64,000 bases of DNA from an uncultured Prevotella sp. (lineage in GTDB: Bacteria > Bacteroidota > Bacteroidia > Bacteroidales > Bacteroidaceae). Location: the NCBI GenBank assembly GCA_900551055.1, contig URUK01000002.1:124001-188000 (forward strand), in the 5' to 3' direction. Below, one piece after another: positions 1 to 8,836 of the stretch. The notes below the pieces were generated by a model. That model searched no databases and was not told the DNA's origin. It saw only the letters and a list, made by a program, of their open reading frames with translations. The translations under genes and the position numbers were made by a program. Within the stretch, counting starts at the first letter, position 1; each line of letters begins with the position of its first letter.

Positions 1-116
1 ACGATGCTGTGGGACAGTCCGTCGTCATCCCCGAACCTTGTTATTCCGACCCCGTCGCCCGCCTGCGATACGGCACAACACAACAAAGCCAATAATGTGG
101 ATAATATATTTTTCAT
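1..116 (-). CDS. N-terminus of hybrid two-component regulator (partial)
   Basis: Reading leftward from an ATG at 116, the frame stays open to the window edge (38 codons). It encodes a signal peptide (MKNILSTLLALLCCAVSQAG) followed by ITRFGDDDGLSHSIV, the typical opening of the periplasmic propeller of a Bacteroidetes hybrid two-component system. Such proteins sense oligosaccharides and activate nearby glycan genes through a C-terminal AraC domain. The gene diverges from the GH95 gene at 337, which it may control. Only the first 3% or so of the protein is visible, so the call depends on the start motif and the neighbour. Confidence 0.7.
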   Translation of the reverse strand, partial: MKNILSTLLALLCCAVSQAGDGVGITRFGDDDGLSHSI

Positions 117-182
117 ATTAAGTAAACCAAGATAACACCTTAACCTTGGCAAGCCGCCTGTAGACGCAGCGGATTGCCGCTG

Positions 183-293
183 CAAAAGTAATCAAAATAA
201 CAATAATCCGCCCCGTACGCCTTCAAAAAAAACGATTTTGAACTCCAAAAAGACATTTGTCCACCACACGCAATGCCGTTTGCCTTAACTTTG
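183..293. promoter_or_regulatory. Divergent promoter region HTCS / GH95
   Basis: A leftward -7 box TACTTTTG is complementary to 183-190, and a rightward -7 box TAACTTTG lies at 286-293. These give leaders of about 60 and 40 nt. Neither has a good TTTG at -33, as is common for activated promoters. An inverted repeat GCAGCGG/CCGCTGC (166-172 and 177-183) touches the leftward -7 box and could be an operator. Confidence 0.5.
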
Positions 294-336
294 CGGATGA
301 AAAACAAATCTAAATAACTTAACAAACAAAACACAA

Positions 337-2976
337 ATGAAAAAAATCATTATGACAGTCATCGCCGCGGCGACCACAATCGGAGCAATGGGCGGCGAAC
401 CGCTTGAGCTATGGTACGACAAGCCCGCCTCCCATTGGAACGAGGCTCTGCCACTGGGCAACGGACGCATAGCGGCCATGGTATTCGGAGACCCTATAAA
501 CGAAGTTTACCAGCTAAACGAGGAGACAATATCCAAAGGCTCGCCCTACAAGAACTACAACGCCGACACCCCAAAGTATCTTAACAACATCAGGCAGCTG
601 GTGTTCAGTGGCAAAAGCGACGAGGCACAGGCTCTGGCCGAGACGCAAATCCTTGCCGACACAGACAACGGTTTCGGCGCATCTTACCAGCCGGCCGGCA
701 ACCTGCGGATAGAATACCAAGGGCATGACAACTACTCCGCCATGCGCAGGCAGCTGAGCTTGGACAACGCCGTGTCGACAGTGACATATAACGTAGGCGA
801 CGTTACCTACAAGGAAGAAGCCTTTACCTCGTTCACTGACCAGCTGCTCATCGTGCGCGTAACGGCCTCCAAGCGTGGAGCGATAAACCTGCGCGCCAGC
901 CTCTACTACCCCGACGGGGTGAAAGTGGCGCGCGGCGTGAACGGCAACATCCTCACGCTGGAGGGGACTACGGCCAAAGCAGCCAACAACGTGCCGGGGA
1001 AACTCAACTTCATCGTAAACGCCAAAGTGAGCAATGAAGGAGGAAACGTCACAGCCAACGACACTTCGCTCGTGGTAAGCAACGCCGACGCAGTGACCTT
1101 CCACGTGGCGATAGGCACGAACTTCGTAAACTACAAGGACATATCTGCAGATGCGCAGGAACGCGTCGACGCATACATGCAGAACGCAACCCGTACATAC
1201 GAAGAAGCCTTGGCCGGACACATGGAATATTACAAGGAACAGTTTGACAGGGTAAGCCTCAACCTCGGCGCGAGCGCCAGCACGACAACGCCTACGGACA
1301 AGCGCATAGAGAACTTCGCAAAAGGCGGCGACAACCAACTGGTAGAGCTGTACTTCCAGTTCGGCCGCTACCTGCTCATATGCTCGTCGCAGCCGGGATG
1401 CCAGCCGGCCAACCTGCAAGGCAAGTGGAACGGCAACACCAACCCGGCATGGAAATGCCGCTACACCGTAAACATCAACACTGAAATGAACTACTGGCCG
1501 GCAGAACCCACCAACCTGCCCGAACTTGCCGAACCGCTCATACACATGGTGAAGGACCTCAGCGAGATAGGCGCCGAAACCGCGCGGAACATGTACAACT
1601 GCGGCGGATGGGTGCTACACCACAACACCGACCTGTGGCGCATGACAGGAGCCGTGGACAAGGCGTACAGCGGAGTGTGGCCGATGGCCAACGCATGGCT
1701 GTGCCAACACCTGTGGAACAAGTACCTTTACAACGGCGACACTGATTACCTGCAAGAGGTGTATCCGCTCATGAAGGGCGCGGCGCAGTTCTTCCTCGAC
1801 TTCATGGTGGAAGACCCACGCGACCAATATATGGTAGTCTGCCCGTCAGTTTCGCCCGAAAACTCGCCCAAAGCGTACAAGGGGCAGAATATCTTTGCCG
1901 GAATAACCATGGACAACCAGCTCGTAAGCGACCTGCTTACCAACACTGCACGTGCCGCAGAGGTGCTTGGCACCGATGCCGACTTCGCCTCGCAGCTGCT
2001 CGAGCTGCGCTCGTGCATCCTGCCGCTGCGCATAGGTCAGTACGGACAGCTGCAGGAATGGCGCGACGACTGGGACAACATGGACGACCATCACCGCCAC
2101 GTGTCACACCTCTGGGGACTTTACCCCGGCACATCCATCTCGCCTTACCGCACTCCGGCCGCATTCCTCGCCGCCATGACGTCGCTGATGGCACGCGGTG
2201 ACGAGTCGACTGGATGGAGCATGGGATGGAAAGTGTGCCTCTGGGCTCGCTGCCTCAACGGCTGGCACGCCTACAAGCTGATAAAGGACCAGCTCTCGCT
2301 CGTGCCAAGCGACAGGCTCGAAGGGCAGGACGGCGGTACATACGCCAACATGTTCGACGCCCATCCGCCATTCCAAATCGACGGAAACTTCGGATGCACA
2401 GCAGGCATAGCCGAAATGCTGATGCAGAGCCACGACGGCTTCATATACCTACTGCCGGCCATACCTGAAGAATGGGCTGACGGAGAAGTTAAAGGTCTCC
2501 GCGCAATAGGCGGCTTCGTAATCGAGGACATGGTTTGGAACGGAGGCAAACTAACAAGCGCGCGCCTGCGCTCCACACTCGGCGGCAACCTGCGACTGCG
2601 CACTTCGGCCAAGCTGACATCGGCCACACACGAACTGAAGGCGGCCGAGGGCGACAATCCCAACCCTCTGTTCGCGACATACTCGATGCCTACGACAATC
2701 ACAACCGGCGACGGGTACGCCGACGTGGACGACCAGATGTACGACGAGCTCCTGTCTGAGGACGGCTTACGGCCTGAAACCAACCTCTACGACATAGAGA
2801 CCAAGCCCGGCGACATAATCGAGATTGCCAATGCCGACGTGCCTTCAGGCATGACATCTGTCACCATTGACACAACCGGAAAGCAGCCCGTTTACGACTT
2901 GTCGGGCAGAAGGGTGGATGAAAACACGCGCGGCGTGCTTGTCAAAAAGGGCAAGGCTTTCATGAACAAGAAATGA
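337..2976 (+). CDS. Glycoside hydrolase family 95 (alpha-L-fucosidase/galactosidase type)
   Basis: This 879-residue exported enzyme should remove terminal alpha-linked L-fucose or L-galactose from plant or host glycans. After a signal peptide of about 20 residues comes the GH95 N-terminal signature LWYDKPASHWNEALPLGNG. The catalytic (alpha/alpha)6 barrel shows the family residues: Asn379/Asn381 in NINTEMNYWP, the likely acid Glu508 in SVSPENSP, and Asp682 in QIDGNFGCTAG. Full length is normal for the family. The last 30 residues contain VYDLSGRRV and a basic end, a tail common on secreted Prevotella enzymes that resembles a type IX sorting tail, although function is not proven here. The start is the ATG 43 nt after a TAACTTTG box. 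Substrate choice between fucose and galactose cannot be decided from sequence. Confidence 0.93.
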   Translation: MKKIIMTVIAAATTIGAMGGEPLELWYDKPASHWNEALPLGNGRIAAMVFGDPINEVYQLNEETISKGSPYKNYNADTPKYLNNIRQLVFSGKSDEAQALAETQILADTDNGFGASYQPAGNLRIEYQGHDNYSAMRRQLSLDNAVSTVTYNVGDVTYKEEAFTSFTDQLLIVRVTASKRGAINLRASLYYPDGVKVARGVNGNILTLEGTTAKAANNVPGKLNFIVNAKVSNEGGNVTANDTSLVVSNADAVTFHVAIGTNFVNYKDISADAQERVDAYMQNATRTYEEALAGHMEYYKEQFDRVSLNLGASASTTTPTDKRIENFAKGGDNQLVELYFQFGRYLLICSSQPGCQPANLQGKWNGNTNPAWKCRYTVNINTEMNYWPAEPTNLPELAEPLIHMVKDLSEIGAETARNMYNCGGWVLHHNTDLWRMTGAVDKAYSGVWPMANAWLCQHLWNKYLYNGDTDYLQEVYPLMKGAAQFFLDFMVEDPRDQYMVVCPSVSPENSPKAYKGQNIFAGITMDNQLVSDLLTNTARAAEVLGTDADFASQLLELRSCILPLRIGQYGQLQEWRDDWDNMDDHHRHVSHLWGLYPGTSISPYRTPAAFLAAMTSLMARGDESTGWSMGWKVCLWARCLNGWHAYKLIKDQLSLVPSDRLEGQDGGTYANMFDAHPPFQIDGNFGCTAGIAEMLMQSHDGFIYLLPAIPEEWADGEVKGLRAIGGFVIEDMVWNGGKLTSARLRSTLGGNLRLRTSAKLTSATHELKAAEGDNPNPLFATYSMPTTITTGDGYADVDDQMYDELLSEDGLRPETNLYDIETKPGDIIEIANADVPSGMTSVTIDTTGKQPVYDLSGRRVDENTRGVLVKKGKAFMNKK

Positions 2977-2998
2977 AACGCCCCGACGACATTGACCG

Positions 2999-3039
2999 AA
3001 CAACACCCCGACGGCACAACACATGCCGCCGGGGTGTTC
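2999..3039 (+). terminator. Terminator hairpin after GH95 gene
   Basis: AACACCCCGACGGCA (3002-3016) pairs with 3024-3038, a 15-bp stem with one mismatch and a 7-nt loop, 25 nt past the stop codon. There is no strong T-run behind it, so efficiency is uncertain. Confidence 0.6.
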
Positions 3040-3098
3040 CGTATTCATCGCAACAGCACAACAACACCGCCGTCAACCGGCAACTTCCGCCAGGGAAC

Positions 3099-3132
3099 AA
3101 AAAAAGCCTTCGGATGCCAAGCATCCGAAGGC
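3099..3132 (-). terminator. Original ssrA terminator, now detached by the island
   Basis: Read on the minus strand, a perfect 12-bp stem (3121-3132 with 3106-3117, 3-nt loop) is followed by seven T residues (complement of 3099-3105). It lies 15 nt beyond the left copy of the ssrA 3' end, which is where the tmRNA terminator sat before insertion. ssrA itself is now 13.5 kb away. Confidence 0.8.
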
Positions 3133-3147
3133 CATAAGCCAAAAGAG

Positions 3148-3160
3148 GTGGAGCTGGAGG
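3148..3160. repeat. attL: 13-bp copy of the ssrA 3' end
   Basis: GTGGAGCTGGAGG is identical to 16677-16689, the 3' acceptor-stem end of ssrA. It marks the left edge of the mobile element. Sequence to the left continues into the old ssrA terminator; sequence to the right differs from ssrA after this point. Confidence 0.85.
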
Positions 3161-3205
3161 CTCTTGCACCCATTCTTTCACAAAATGTCATACAGGCGCA
3201 AATGC

Positions 3206-3318
3206 CCATTGATAATCAGTTTGTTACAATCATAATTAAATTTAAATATTTCTGAATATCGCTTGATATTCCGATTTTTGGGTGTAACTTTGGGTGTAGA
3301 TTTTCAATGCACCCAATT
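3206..3318 (+). promoter_or_regulatory. Left-end integrase sites and int promoter
   Basis: The promoter is TAACTTTG (3285-3292) with a TTG 19 bp upstream (3263-3265). It is overlapped by two direct copies of TTTGGGTGTA (3277-3286 and 3289-3298, 12-bp period) and followed by GCACCCAATT (3309-3318). CCATTGATAATCA (3206-3218) recurs beside the right end (16655-16667), and GCACCCAATT recurs there inverted. These look like integrase arm-type sites, and the overlap suggests autoregulation (inference). Confidence 0.55.
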
Positions 3319-4602
3319 ATGAATATCAAACGCAACATCATTTTTGCCTTGGAAGGCCGAAAAAAGAACGGCGTACCAATCGTAAAGAACGTGCCCATCC
3401 GTATGCGCGTAATATACGCAAGACACCGCATCGAGTTTACAACTGGTTACAGGATTGACGTATCCAAATGGGATGCCGACAAGCAGCGTGTGAAAAACGG
3501 ATGCACAAACAAACTGAAGCAAAGCGCGTCAGAAATCAATGCGGACTTGCTAAGATATTACACCGAAGTCCAGAACATCTTTAAGGAATTTGAGGTGCAG
3601 AAGACCATGCCCACAGCACAACAACTGAAAGATACATTCAATATGCGAGTGAGAAATACGGTTGAAGACGAACAAAAGGAAGTTCAAATAAGCTTTTGGA
3701 ACGTGGTTGACGAGTTTGTCAAAGAATGCGGCAGCCTGAACAATTGGACTGATTCCACGTACAAGAAGTTTTCTACTGTAAAAAATCATATCCGTGAATT
3801 TAAGAAAAACGCCAACTTTGAATATTTTGACGAAAACGGACTTAACGAGTATGTTAACTTCCTGCGTGAGAAGAAAGACATGAGGAACAGCAGTGTGGGC
3901 AAACAAATAGGATTTCTCAAATGGTTCCTGCGCTGGAGTTTCAAGAAAGGCTACAATCATAACATCGCATACGAAACTTTCAAACCGAAATTGAAAACAA
4001 CGCCCAAAAAGGTAATATTCCTGACTTGGGACGAGTTGAATAAGTTAAAAGACTATCAGATACCAAAAGACAAACAATATCTGGAGCGTGTCAGGGACGT
4101 ATTCCTGTTTTGCTGTTTCACAAGCCTAAGATATTCGGATGTCCGCAACCTGAAAAGAAGCGACGTCAAGCCCGACCATATCGAAGTTACGACGGTCAAG
4201 ACTGCCGACAGCTTGGTAATCGAGTTGAACGACCACAGCAAGGCAATTCTTGAAAAATACAAGGACGTACACTTTGAAAACAATATAGCGTTGCCTGTCA
4301 TAAGCAACCAGAAAATGAACGACTATCTGAAAGAACTGGGAGAATTGGCAGGAATAGACGAACCGATAAGGGAAACTTATTATAAAGGGAACAAACGCAT
4401 AGATGAAGTCACACCGAAATACGCATTGCTTAGCACCCATGCAGGAAGAAGGACTTTCATATGCAACGCATTGGCTCTCGGCATACCAGCACAGGTTGTC
4501 ATGAAATGGACGGGGCACAGCGACTATAAGGCAATGAAACCCTATATCGACGTAGCGGACGACATAAAGGCAAACGCAATGGCCAGATTCAATAAGCTCT
4601 AA
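3307..4602 (+). CDS. int: Tyrosine recombinase (site-specific integrase)
   Basis: This 431-residue enzyme should integrate and excise the element at the ssrA 3' end. An arm-binding and SAM-like core-binding N-terminal half (to about residue 215) precedes the catalytic domain. The expected residues are visible: Arg275 in SLRYSDV, His378 and Arg381 in STHAGRRTF, His404 in TGHSDY and the nucleophile Tyr413 in MKPYIDV. Length and layout fit Bacteroidetes integrases with a phage-integrase SAM-like domain. An ATG at 3319 is an alternative start; 3307 lies closer to the promoter. The gene sits 147 bp inside attL and reads inward, a usual position. No separate excisionase was recognised, though the DUF3853 protein at 7222 could act as one. 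Confidence 0.95.
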   Translation: MHPIMNIKRNIIFALEGRKKNGVPIVKNVPIRMRVIYARHRIEFTTGYRIDVSKWDADKQRVKNGCTNKLKQSASEINADLLRYYTEVQNIFKEFEVQKTMPTAQQLKDTFNMRVRNTVEDEQKEVQISFWNVVDEFVKECGSLNNWTDSTYKKFSTVKNHIREFKKNANFEYFDENGLNEYVNFLREKKDMRNSSVGKQIGFLKWFLRWSFKKGYNHNIAYETFKPKLKTTPKKVIFLTWDELNKLKDYQIPKDKQYLERVRDVFLFCCFTSLRYSDVRNLKRSDVKPDHIEVTTVKTADSLVIELNDHSKAILEKYKDVHFENNIALPVISNQKMNDYLKELGELAGIDEPIRETYYKGNKRIDEVTPKYALLSTHAGRRTFICNALALGIPAQVVMKWTGHSDYKAMKPYIDVADDIKANAMARFNKL

Positions 4603-4675
4603 AATATCATTGAATTTCAGGGAATGAGCGTCATTTGCATTATTTTTGCAGAATCAATACACATGCACAATCAAA

Positions 4676-5968
4676 ATGAACAATAACGAACTTAGTAAAA
4701 TAGGGAAAAAGGACTTTGACGCTTTTGTACATGCCATCGGGTCAGAGATAGAACAGGCGCAAGTCCGGCTAATCAGCGCGGCCAACGCGCAGATGCTTTT
4801 CCATTACTGGAAGGTCGGTAATTTCATACTGTACCACCAGAGCCTGCAAGGTTGGGGCGGCAAGGTTATCAAGAAGCTGGCACAGGCAATACGGTTCAAT
4901 TACCCCGAAAAGAAAGGGTATTCGGAACGCAACCTTACTTATATGTGCCAATTCGCAAGGTCGTATCCATTGAACGTACTACGAAGTTTTATTGATACGG
5001 ATGCAAAATTGTCTCTTCCAAACGTACAGAATGTGACTGACGAAGTCTTGAAGTTGAACGACGGGCAATTTACGCAGGAACTTACTGCGCAAATACAATT
5101 AGTTGATTTTCAAGGGTTTGAATTTACGCAGGAAGTTCCTGCGCAAATTCACAATGTTGCCAAAACAGTATCAGCCATTTATAAAGCAGACATAGGAGAA
5201 ATAGAAAAACTGTTCCTTGCCTCGCCTGTCGCAAGAATTAATTGGGCGAGCCAAATGGTCATACTCGACAGCTCTCTTCCATTGGGCGTGGAATATTGGT
5301 ACATGAAACAATCAGTGGAAATGGGCTGGAGCAGCAACGTCCTAAAAATGCAGATAGAACGCAAATTGTACGAAAGGCAAATCAACAGCCACAAGGTCAA
5401 TAATTTCAACGCCACGCTTCCCGCACCTCAAAGCGACCTTGCCAACTACCTGTTGAAAGACCCGTATATCTTCGACTTGGCAGGAACAAAAGAACGTGCG
5501 GACGAAAGGGACATAGAGGAACAATTGGTAAAGCACGTTACCCGTTATCTGTTGGAGATGGGCAATGGTTTCGCCTTTGTCGCACGGCAGAAACATTTCC
5601 AGATTAACGACAACGATTTCTATGCCGACTTAATTCTGTACAACATAAAGCTCCACGCATACGTGGTCGTGGAACTGAAAGCCACACCTTTCAAGCCGGA
5701 ATACGCAGGACAGCTGAATTTCTACATCAACGTGGTTGACGACAAGCTACGAGGAGAGAACGACAACAAAACCATCGGGCTGTTGTTATGCAGGGGCAAA
5801 GACGAGGTCGTGGCGCAATATGCGTTGAAAGGCTACGGACAGCCTATCGGCATCAGTGACTACCAGTTGAGCAAGGCCGTACCCGAAAACCTGAAATCGG
5901 CATTGCCGAGCATAGAAGAAGTGGAGGAAGAACTGACCTCGTTTCTCGACAAGGACAAGAACGCATAG
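4676..5968 (+). CDS. PDDEXK nuclease family protein (DUF1016/YhcG type)
   Basis: The protein has 430 residues from ATG 4676. An in-frame TTG at 4646 lies inside the -7 box TATTTTTG (4641-4648), so it cannot be the start. The N-terminal DUF1016 domain shows HYWKVGNFI and YSERNLTYMCQFARSYP. The C-terminal PDDEXK nuclease domain shows NDFYADLILYN with a later VVVELKATPF, supplying the Asp and Glu-x-Lys residues. Relatives (YhcG) are frequent in defence islands and beside mobile DNA, but their substrates are mostly unknown. The linker holds a duplicated stretch, FTQELTAQI and FTQEVPAQI, 18 residues apart. It forms a two-gene operon with the next gene (10-nt gap), closed by a terminator at 7046. 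A role in anti-phage defence or element maintenance is inference. Confidence 0.85.
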   Translation: MNNNELSKIGKKDFDAFVHAIGSEIEQAQVRLISAANAQMLFHYWKVGNFILYHQSLQGWGGKVIKKLAQAIRFNYPEKKGYSERNLTYMCQFARSYPLNVLRSFIDTDAKLSLPNVQNVTDEVLKLNDGQFTQELTAQIQLVDFQGFEFTQEVPAQIHNVAKTVSAIYKADIGEIEKLFLASPVARINWASQMVILDSSLPLGVEYWYMKQSVEMGWSSNVLKMQIERKLYERQINSHKVNNFNATLPAPQSDLANYLLKDPYIFDLAGTKERADERDIEEQLVKHVTRYLLEMGNGFAFVARQKHFQINDNDFYADLILYNIKLHAYVVVELKATPFKPEYAGQLNFYINVVDDKLRGENDNKTIGLLLCRGKDEVVAQYALKGYGQPIGISDYQLSKAVPENLKSALPSIEEVEEELTSFLDKDKNA

Positions 5969-5978
5969 GGCAAAGATT

Positions 5979-7007
5979 ATGGAAGAAAACATACGGGACT
6001 TGATTCCCCAATACGGGAAACTCAACAGGATATACAGCGACTTCATAAACAACAAGGATTTCTCTTTTGAAAAGCAGAAATTCATAACCGACTTCTGGCA
6101 ACGGCACAAGGACACGAAAGCCTTTGAAGCAGCCATCCTTGAATTGGTGCTCGGCTGCAGAAAAGAGCAATGTTCAATAGTTCTTGAAAGCCTGAGGACG
6201 GAAATAGAAAAGAACATATCGACTTATGAAAGCGGTCTCCTGCCTGACGACAAAAGCATAAAACTCGCATGCGACCGATACATGCGGAAGTATGACATGG
6301 CCATAAGGATGCAACTGAAAATCACAAGGTCTTTGACCACGTCGCTGAACGAAGCGTACAACAGGTATGATTCCATCGGCTACAGGGAGCACACGGAAAG
6401 GGAAGAAAAGGAAGCAGAGAACGAGTACGAACACCGCAAGGCCGAGTATGACGAGGAAAAGGCAAGGCTGGACGGACTCTACGCCCAACAAAAGGCAGCA
6501 AGGAAAGAAGCGTTGCAATACATGGACAGCCATTGTGGGGACATATACCGTCAAAGCTGTATTTTCAGGGATATATTGAAAAAGTATACAACATTAGAAA
6601 AACCGCAAAACGTACAGAACGAACACTCCGATGCAAGGGAACAGGAAACGCAAGAAGAGCAACATGAATATTTCAGCATGAAACTGCTCTCGCTAATCCA
6701 CGAGGCGTGCGTAGGCGAGCAATTCGAGGACATTTCAGAATTGGATTTCTATTCCAACATGAACCTGCATGACTGCGGTAAAAAACTGAAGAGCAAGCCA
6801 AGAGAGAAAATACGAGTGTGCTACCTCATATACTTAATGGCGGAGACACTACCCAAGCAGGACAGGGACAAATGGAAAAACGAGATACTGAAGCGGCTTG
6901 ATATTGACGGGAACTATTACAAGTCAAAATACAAAGAACCTGTTTCCGATTTCCCGAGCTACAGCAACCGTGATTTTGCAAAAGAAATGGAACGGATATT
7001 CCGATAA
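5979..7007 (+). CDS. Unrecognised charged coiled-coil protein, partner of the nuclease
   Basis: I do not recognise this 342-residue protein. It has no signal peptide or membrane segment and is rich in Lys, Glu and Tyr. Residues about 130-185 (HTEREEKEAENEYEHRKAEY and following) read as a long charged coiled coil. The C-terminal third, from about residue 225, is compact and ends in KEMERIFR. The ATG lies 10 nt after the nuclease stop with no promoter between them, so the two are almost surely co-expressed. It could be a structural or regulatory partner of the nuclease. Alternatively it may be an unlinked accessory protein of the element. Confidence 0.75.
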   Translation: MEENIRDLIPQYGKLNRIYSDFINNKDFSFEKQKFITDFWQRHKDTKAFEAAILELVLGCRKEQCSIVLESLRTEIEKNISTYESGLLPDDKSIKLACDRYMRKYDMAIRMQLKITRSLTTSLNEAYNRYDSIGYREHTEREEKEAENEYEHRKAEYDEEKARLDGLYAQQKAARKEALQYMDSHCGDIYRQSCIFRDILKKYTTLEKPQNVQNEHSDAREQETQEEQHEYFSMKLLSLIHEACVGEQFEDISELDFYSNMNLHDCGKKLKSKPREKIRVCYLIYLMAETLPKQDRDKWKNEILKRLDIDGNYYKSKYKEPVSDFPSYSNRDFAKEMERIFR

Positions 7008-7045
7008 TCAGTGATACGGACAGATATTTTACGAAAGTTCCACTT

Positions 7046-7079
7046 ATACCACTCAAAATAATTTTGGGTGGTATTTTTA
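7046..7079 (+). terminator. Terminator of nuclease operon
   Basis: ATACCACTCAAAA (7046-7058) pairs with 7062-7074 across a very short loop, then the sequence runs TTTTTAT. This strong hairpin closes the two-gene operon. Confidence 0.8.
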
Positions 7080-7221
7080 TTGCCTGACATTCAATGAGTT
7101 ACGGTGATTGCCAATTTGCGCATCCACATCCTTACCACTTACAACCATGCTTAACTTTGCACCGTTCGAGAACAGTAATAGCAGCCAGTGCGCAGGGCTG
7201 AATGTTGAACCTCTAAAATAA

Positions 7222-7536
7222 ATGAAGATGGCAAACCTTCAAGAGTTATTATCAAAACCCGTCTGGCAAATGACAGGCGAGGAGTTCGTAATGTTGAGCA
7301 GGCACGCTTCCGACAAGACGGAAGAGCAGCCGCAGCCAATAACGGAAACGGACAGGAAATACGTGTACGGGATAGCCGGCATAGCCAGGCTGTTCGGGTG
7401 CAGCCTTCCTACCGCGAACCGCATAAAGAAAAGCGGAAAGATAGACAAGGCCGTTACCCAGATAGGGCGCAAGATTATCGTGGACGCGGAACTTGCCCTT
7501 GAACTGGCAGGAAAGAAAACAGGAGGGCGCAAATAA
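7222..7536 (+). CDS. DUF3853-type helix-turn-helix protein
   Basis: This 104-residue protein is typical of Bacteroides mobilizable elements. Residues about 48-95 (YGIAGIARLFGCSLPTANRI and IGRKIIVDAELAL) resemble an excisionase or MerR-like helix-turn-helix that reads a DNA site. The family is known as DUF3853 and its task is unproven; it may help replication start or excision. It begins a likely operon with the ATPase 14 nt downstream. A TAACTTTG box at 7152-7159 gives a leader of about 55 nt. ATG 7228 is a second possible start. Confidence 0.75.
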   Translation: MKMANLQELLSKPVWQMTGEEFVMLSRHASDKTEEQPQPITETDRKYVYGIAGIARLFGCSLPTANRIKKSGKIDKAVTQIGRKIIVDAELALELAGKKTGGRK

Positions 7537-7550
7537 AGGGAGGCATCGCT

Positions 7551-8627
7551 ATGGACTATATGAGAGACCATAGGGAAATATCCGACGAACAGGCCGCAAT
7601 CCTTTGGCAAGCCTCGCGCCTGAGCCTTTCGGCGAAATACGAGGAAGCCCCCGAAATTCTCAAGGTGAAAGGCTCCGTAATCGGGACGCTGGGCAATTTC
7701 AGCGCGTCAATAGGCAAGGCCAAGAGCAAGAAGACGTTCAACGTGTCGGCCATCGTGGCAGCGGCATTGAAGAACGGCACGGTGCTCAGGTATGCGGCAG
7801 AGCTTCCTGAAACTAAGAGGAAAGTCCTTTATGTGGACACGGAGCAAAGTCCCCACCATTGCCTGAAAGTCATGGGACGCATAATGCAAATGGTGGGCCT
7901 GCCCGATGACAGGGACGACGAGAACCTTGAGTTCCTCGCCCTGCGGAAGTACACGCCCGAACAGCGCATCAGGATAGTCGAACATGCAATCTACCATACG
8001 CCGAACATCGGGCTTGTGGTAATAGACGGAATCCGCGACATGGTGTATGACATCAACAGCCCTGCCGAATCGACCCGCATCATATCGAAGCTGATGCAAT
8101 GGACGGACGACAGGCAGATACACATCCACACGATACTACACCAGAACAAGGGCGACGAGAACGCAAGAGGGCACATCGGCACGGAGCTGAACAACAAGGC
8201 CGAGACAGTCCTGCTCGTGGAAAAGGACAAGAGCTGCGGCGACATAAGCAAGGTTTCAGCCATGCACATACGTGCGGTTGACTTTGAGCCGTTCGCCTTC
8301 CGCATCAACGACAAAGCTTTGCCCGAATTGGTGGAGGATTACCGTATGGCTGCAAAAGAGTCCGGCAGGCCGAAAGGCGAGAAGTTCGATGCCTACAAGG
8401 ACATTTCCGAACAGCAGCACAGGGCGGCATTGGAAGCCGCATTTTCGCAGCAAAGCGAATACGGCTACAAGGACTTGGCACAGGCGTTGAAAGAAGCCTA
8501 CGCCTCTGTCGGTATCCGGCTCAGTGACAACAAGGTGGTAAGCCTTATCACGGTGTTGAAGGACAAGCGAATAATAGTGCAGGAAAACAGCAGGAAATAC
8601 AGGTACAAGCCCGACTTCCGCTATTGA
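7551..8627 (+). CDS. RepA-like AAA ATPase of the element
   Basis: The 358-residue protein has a RecA-fold ATPase core of the RepA/AAA_25 kind. A Walker A loop is near residues 54-62 (IGKAKSKKTF) and Walker B near 153-160 (GLVVIDGIRD). A distal motif, HQNKGDENARGHIGTEL, follows. The last 75 residues look like a winged helix that may bind DNA. Such proteins are replicative helicases or initiators in plasmids and mobilizable elements. It sits between a small HTH protein and iteron-like repeats, then a primase, which together form a compact replication module. The Walker A loop has Lys where many relatives have Gly (SKKT rather than SGKT); activity is probably kept, but this is not certain. Confidence 0.8.
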   Translation: MDYMRDHREISDEQAAILWQASRLSLSAKYEEAPEILKVKGSVIGTLGNFSASIGKAKSKKTFNVSAIVAAALKNGTVLRYAAELPETKRKVLYVDTEQSPHHCLKVMGRIMQMVGLPDDRDDENLEFLALRKYTPEQRIRIVEHAIYHTPNIGLVVIDGIRDMVYDINSPAESTRIISKLMQWTDDRQIHIHTILHQNKGDENARGHIGTELNNKAETVLLVEKDKSCGDISKVSAMHIRAVDFEPFAFRINDKALPELVEDYRMAAKESGRPKGEKFDAYKDISEQQHRAALEAAFSQQSEYGYKDLAQALKEAYASVGIRLSDNKVVSLITVLKDKRIIVQENSRKYRYKPDFRY

Positions 8628-8643
8628 CGCAGCCCACCGCAAT

Positions 8644-8760
8644 CACTTCACTTTATTCAGGGGGTCTATATATTAGGAATAAAGCGAAGCGGATGCCGAA
8701 CACGGAAAACCGCTTCACTTTAATGCCGTATCCTATGTATACGAAAATAAAGTGAAGTGG
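8644..8760. repeat. Four iteron-like repeats, candidate replication origin
   Basis: Four copies of a unit close to AATAAAGYGAAGYGG alternate in orientation: inverted at 8644-8657, direct at 8678-8692, inverted at 8710-8723 and direct at 8746-8760. They form two inverted-repeat pairs with spacers of 20 and 22 bp in the only sizeable gap of the replication module (8628-8836). The placement between helicase-like and primase genes suggests an oriV or a regulatory operator. Confidence 0.65.
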
Positions 8761-8836
8761 TTATCCAGTCCGTAACCTGCAAGGACAGGTATGGGCGAAA
8801 AGAAAAACAATCAATAACCATTAAAGAAAATCATTT

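Noticed and set aside
4646..4675. TTG start for the PDDEXK nuclease
   Set aside because: It lies within the TATTTTTG -7 box, so it would not be transcribed; ATG 4676 is used.
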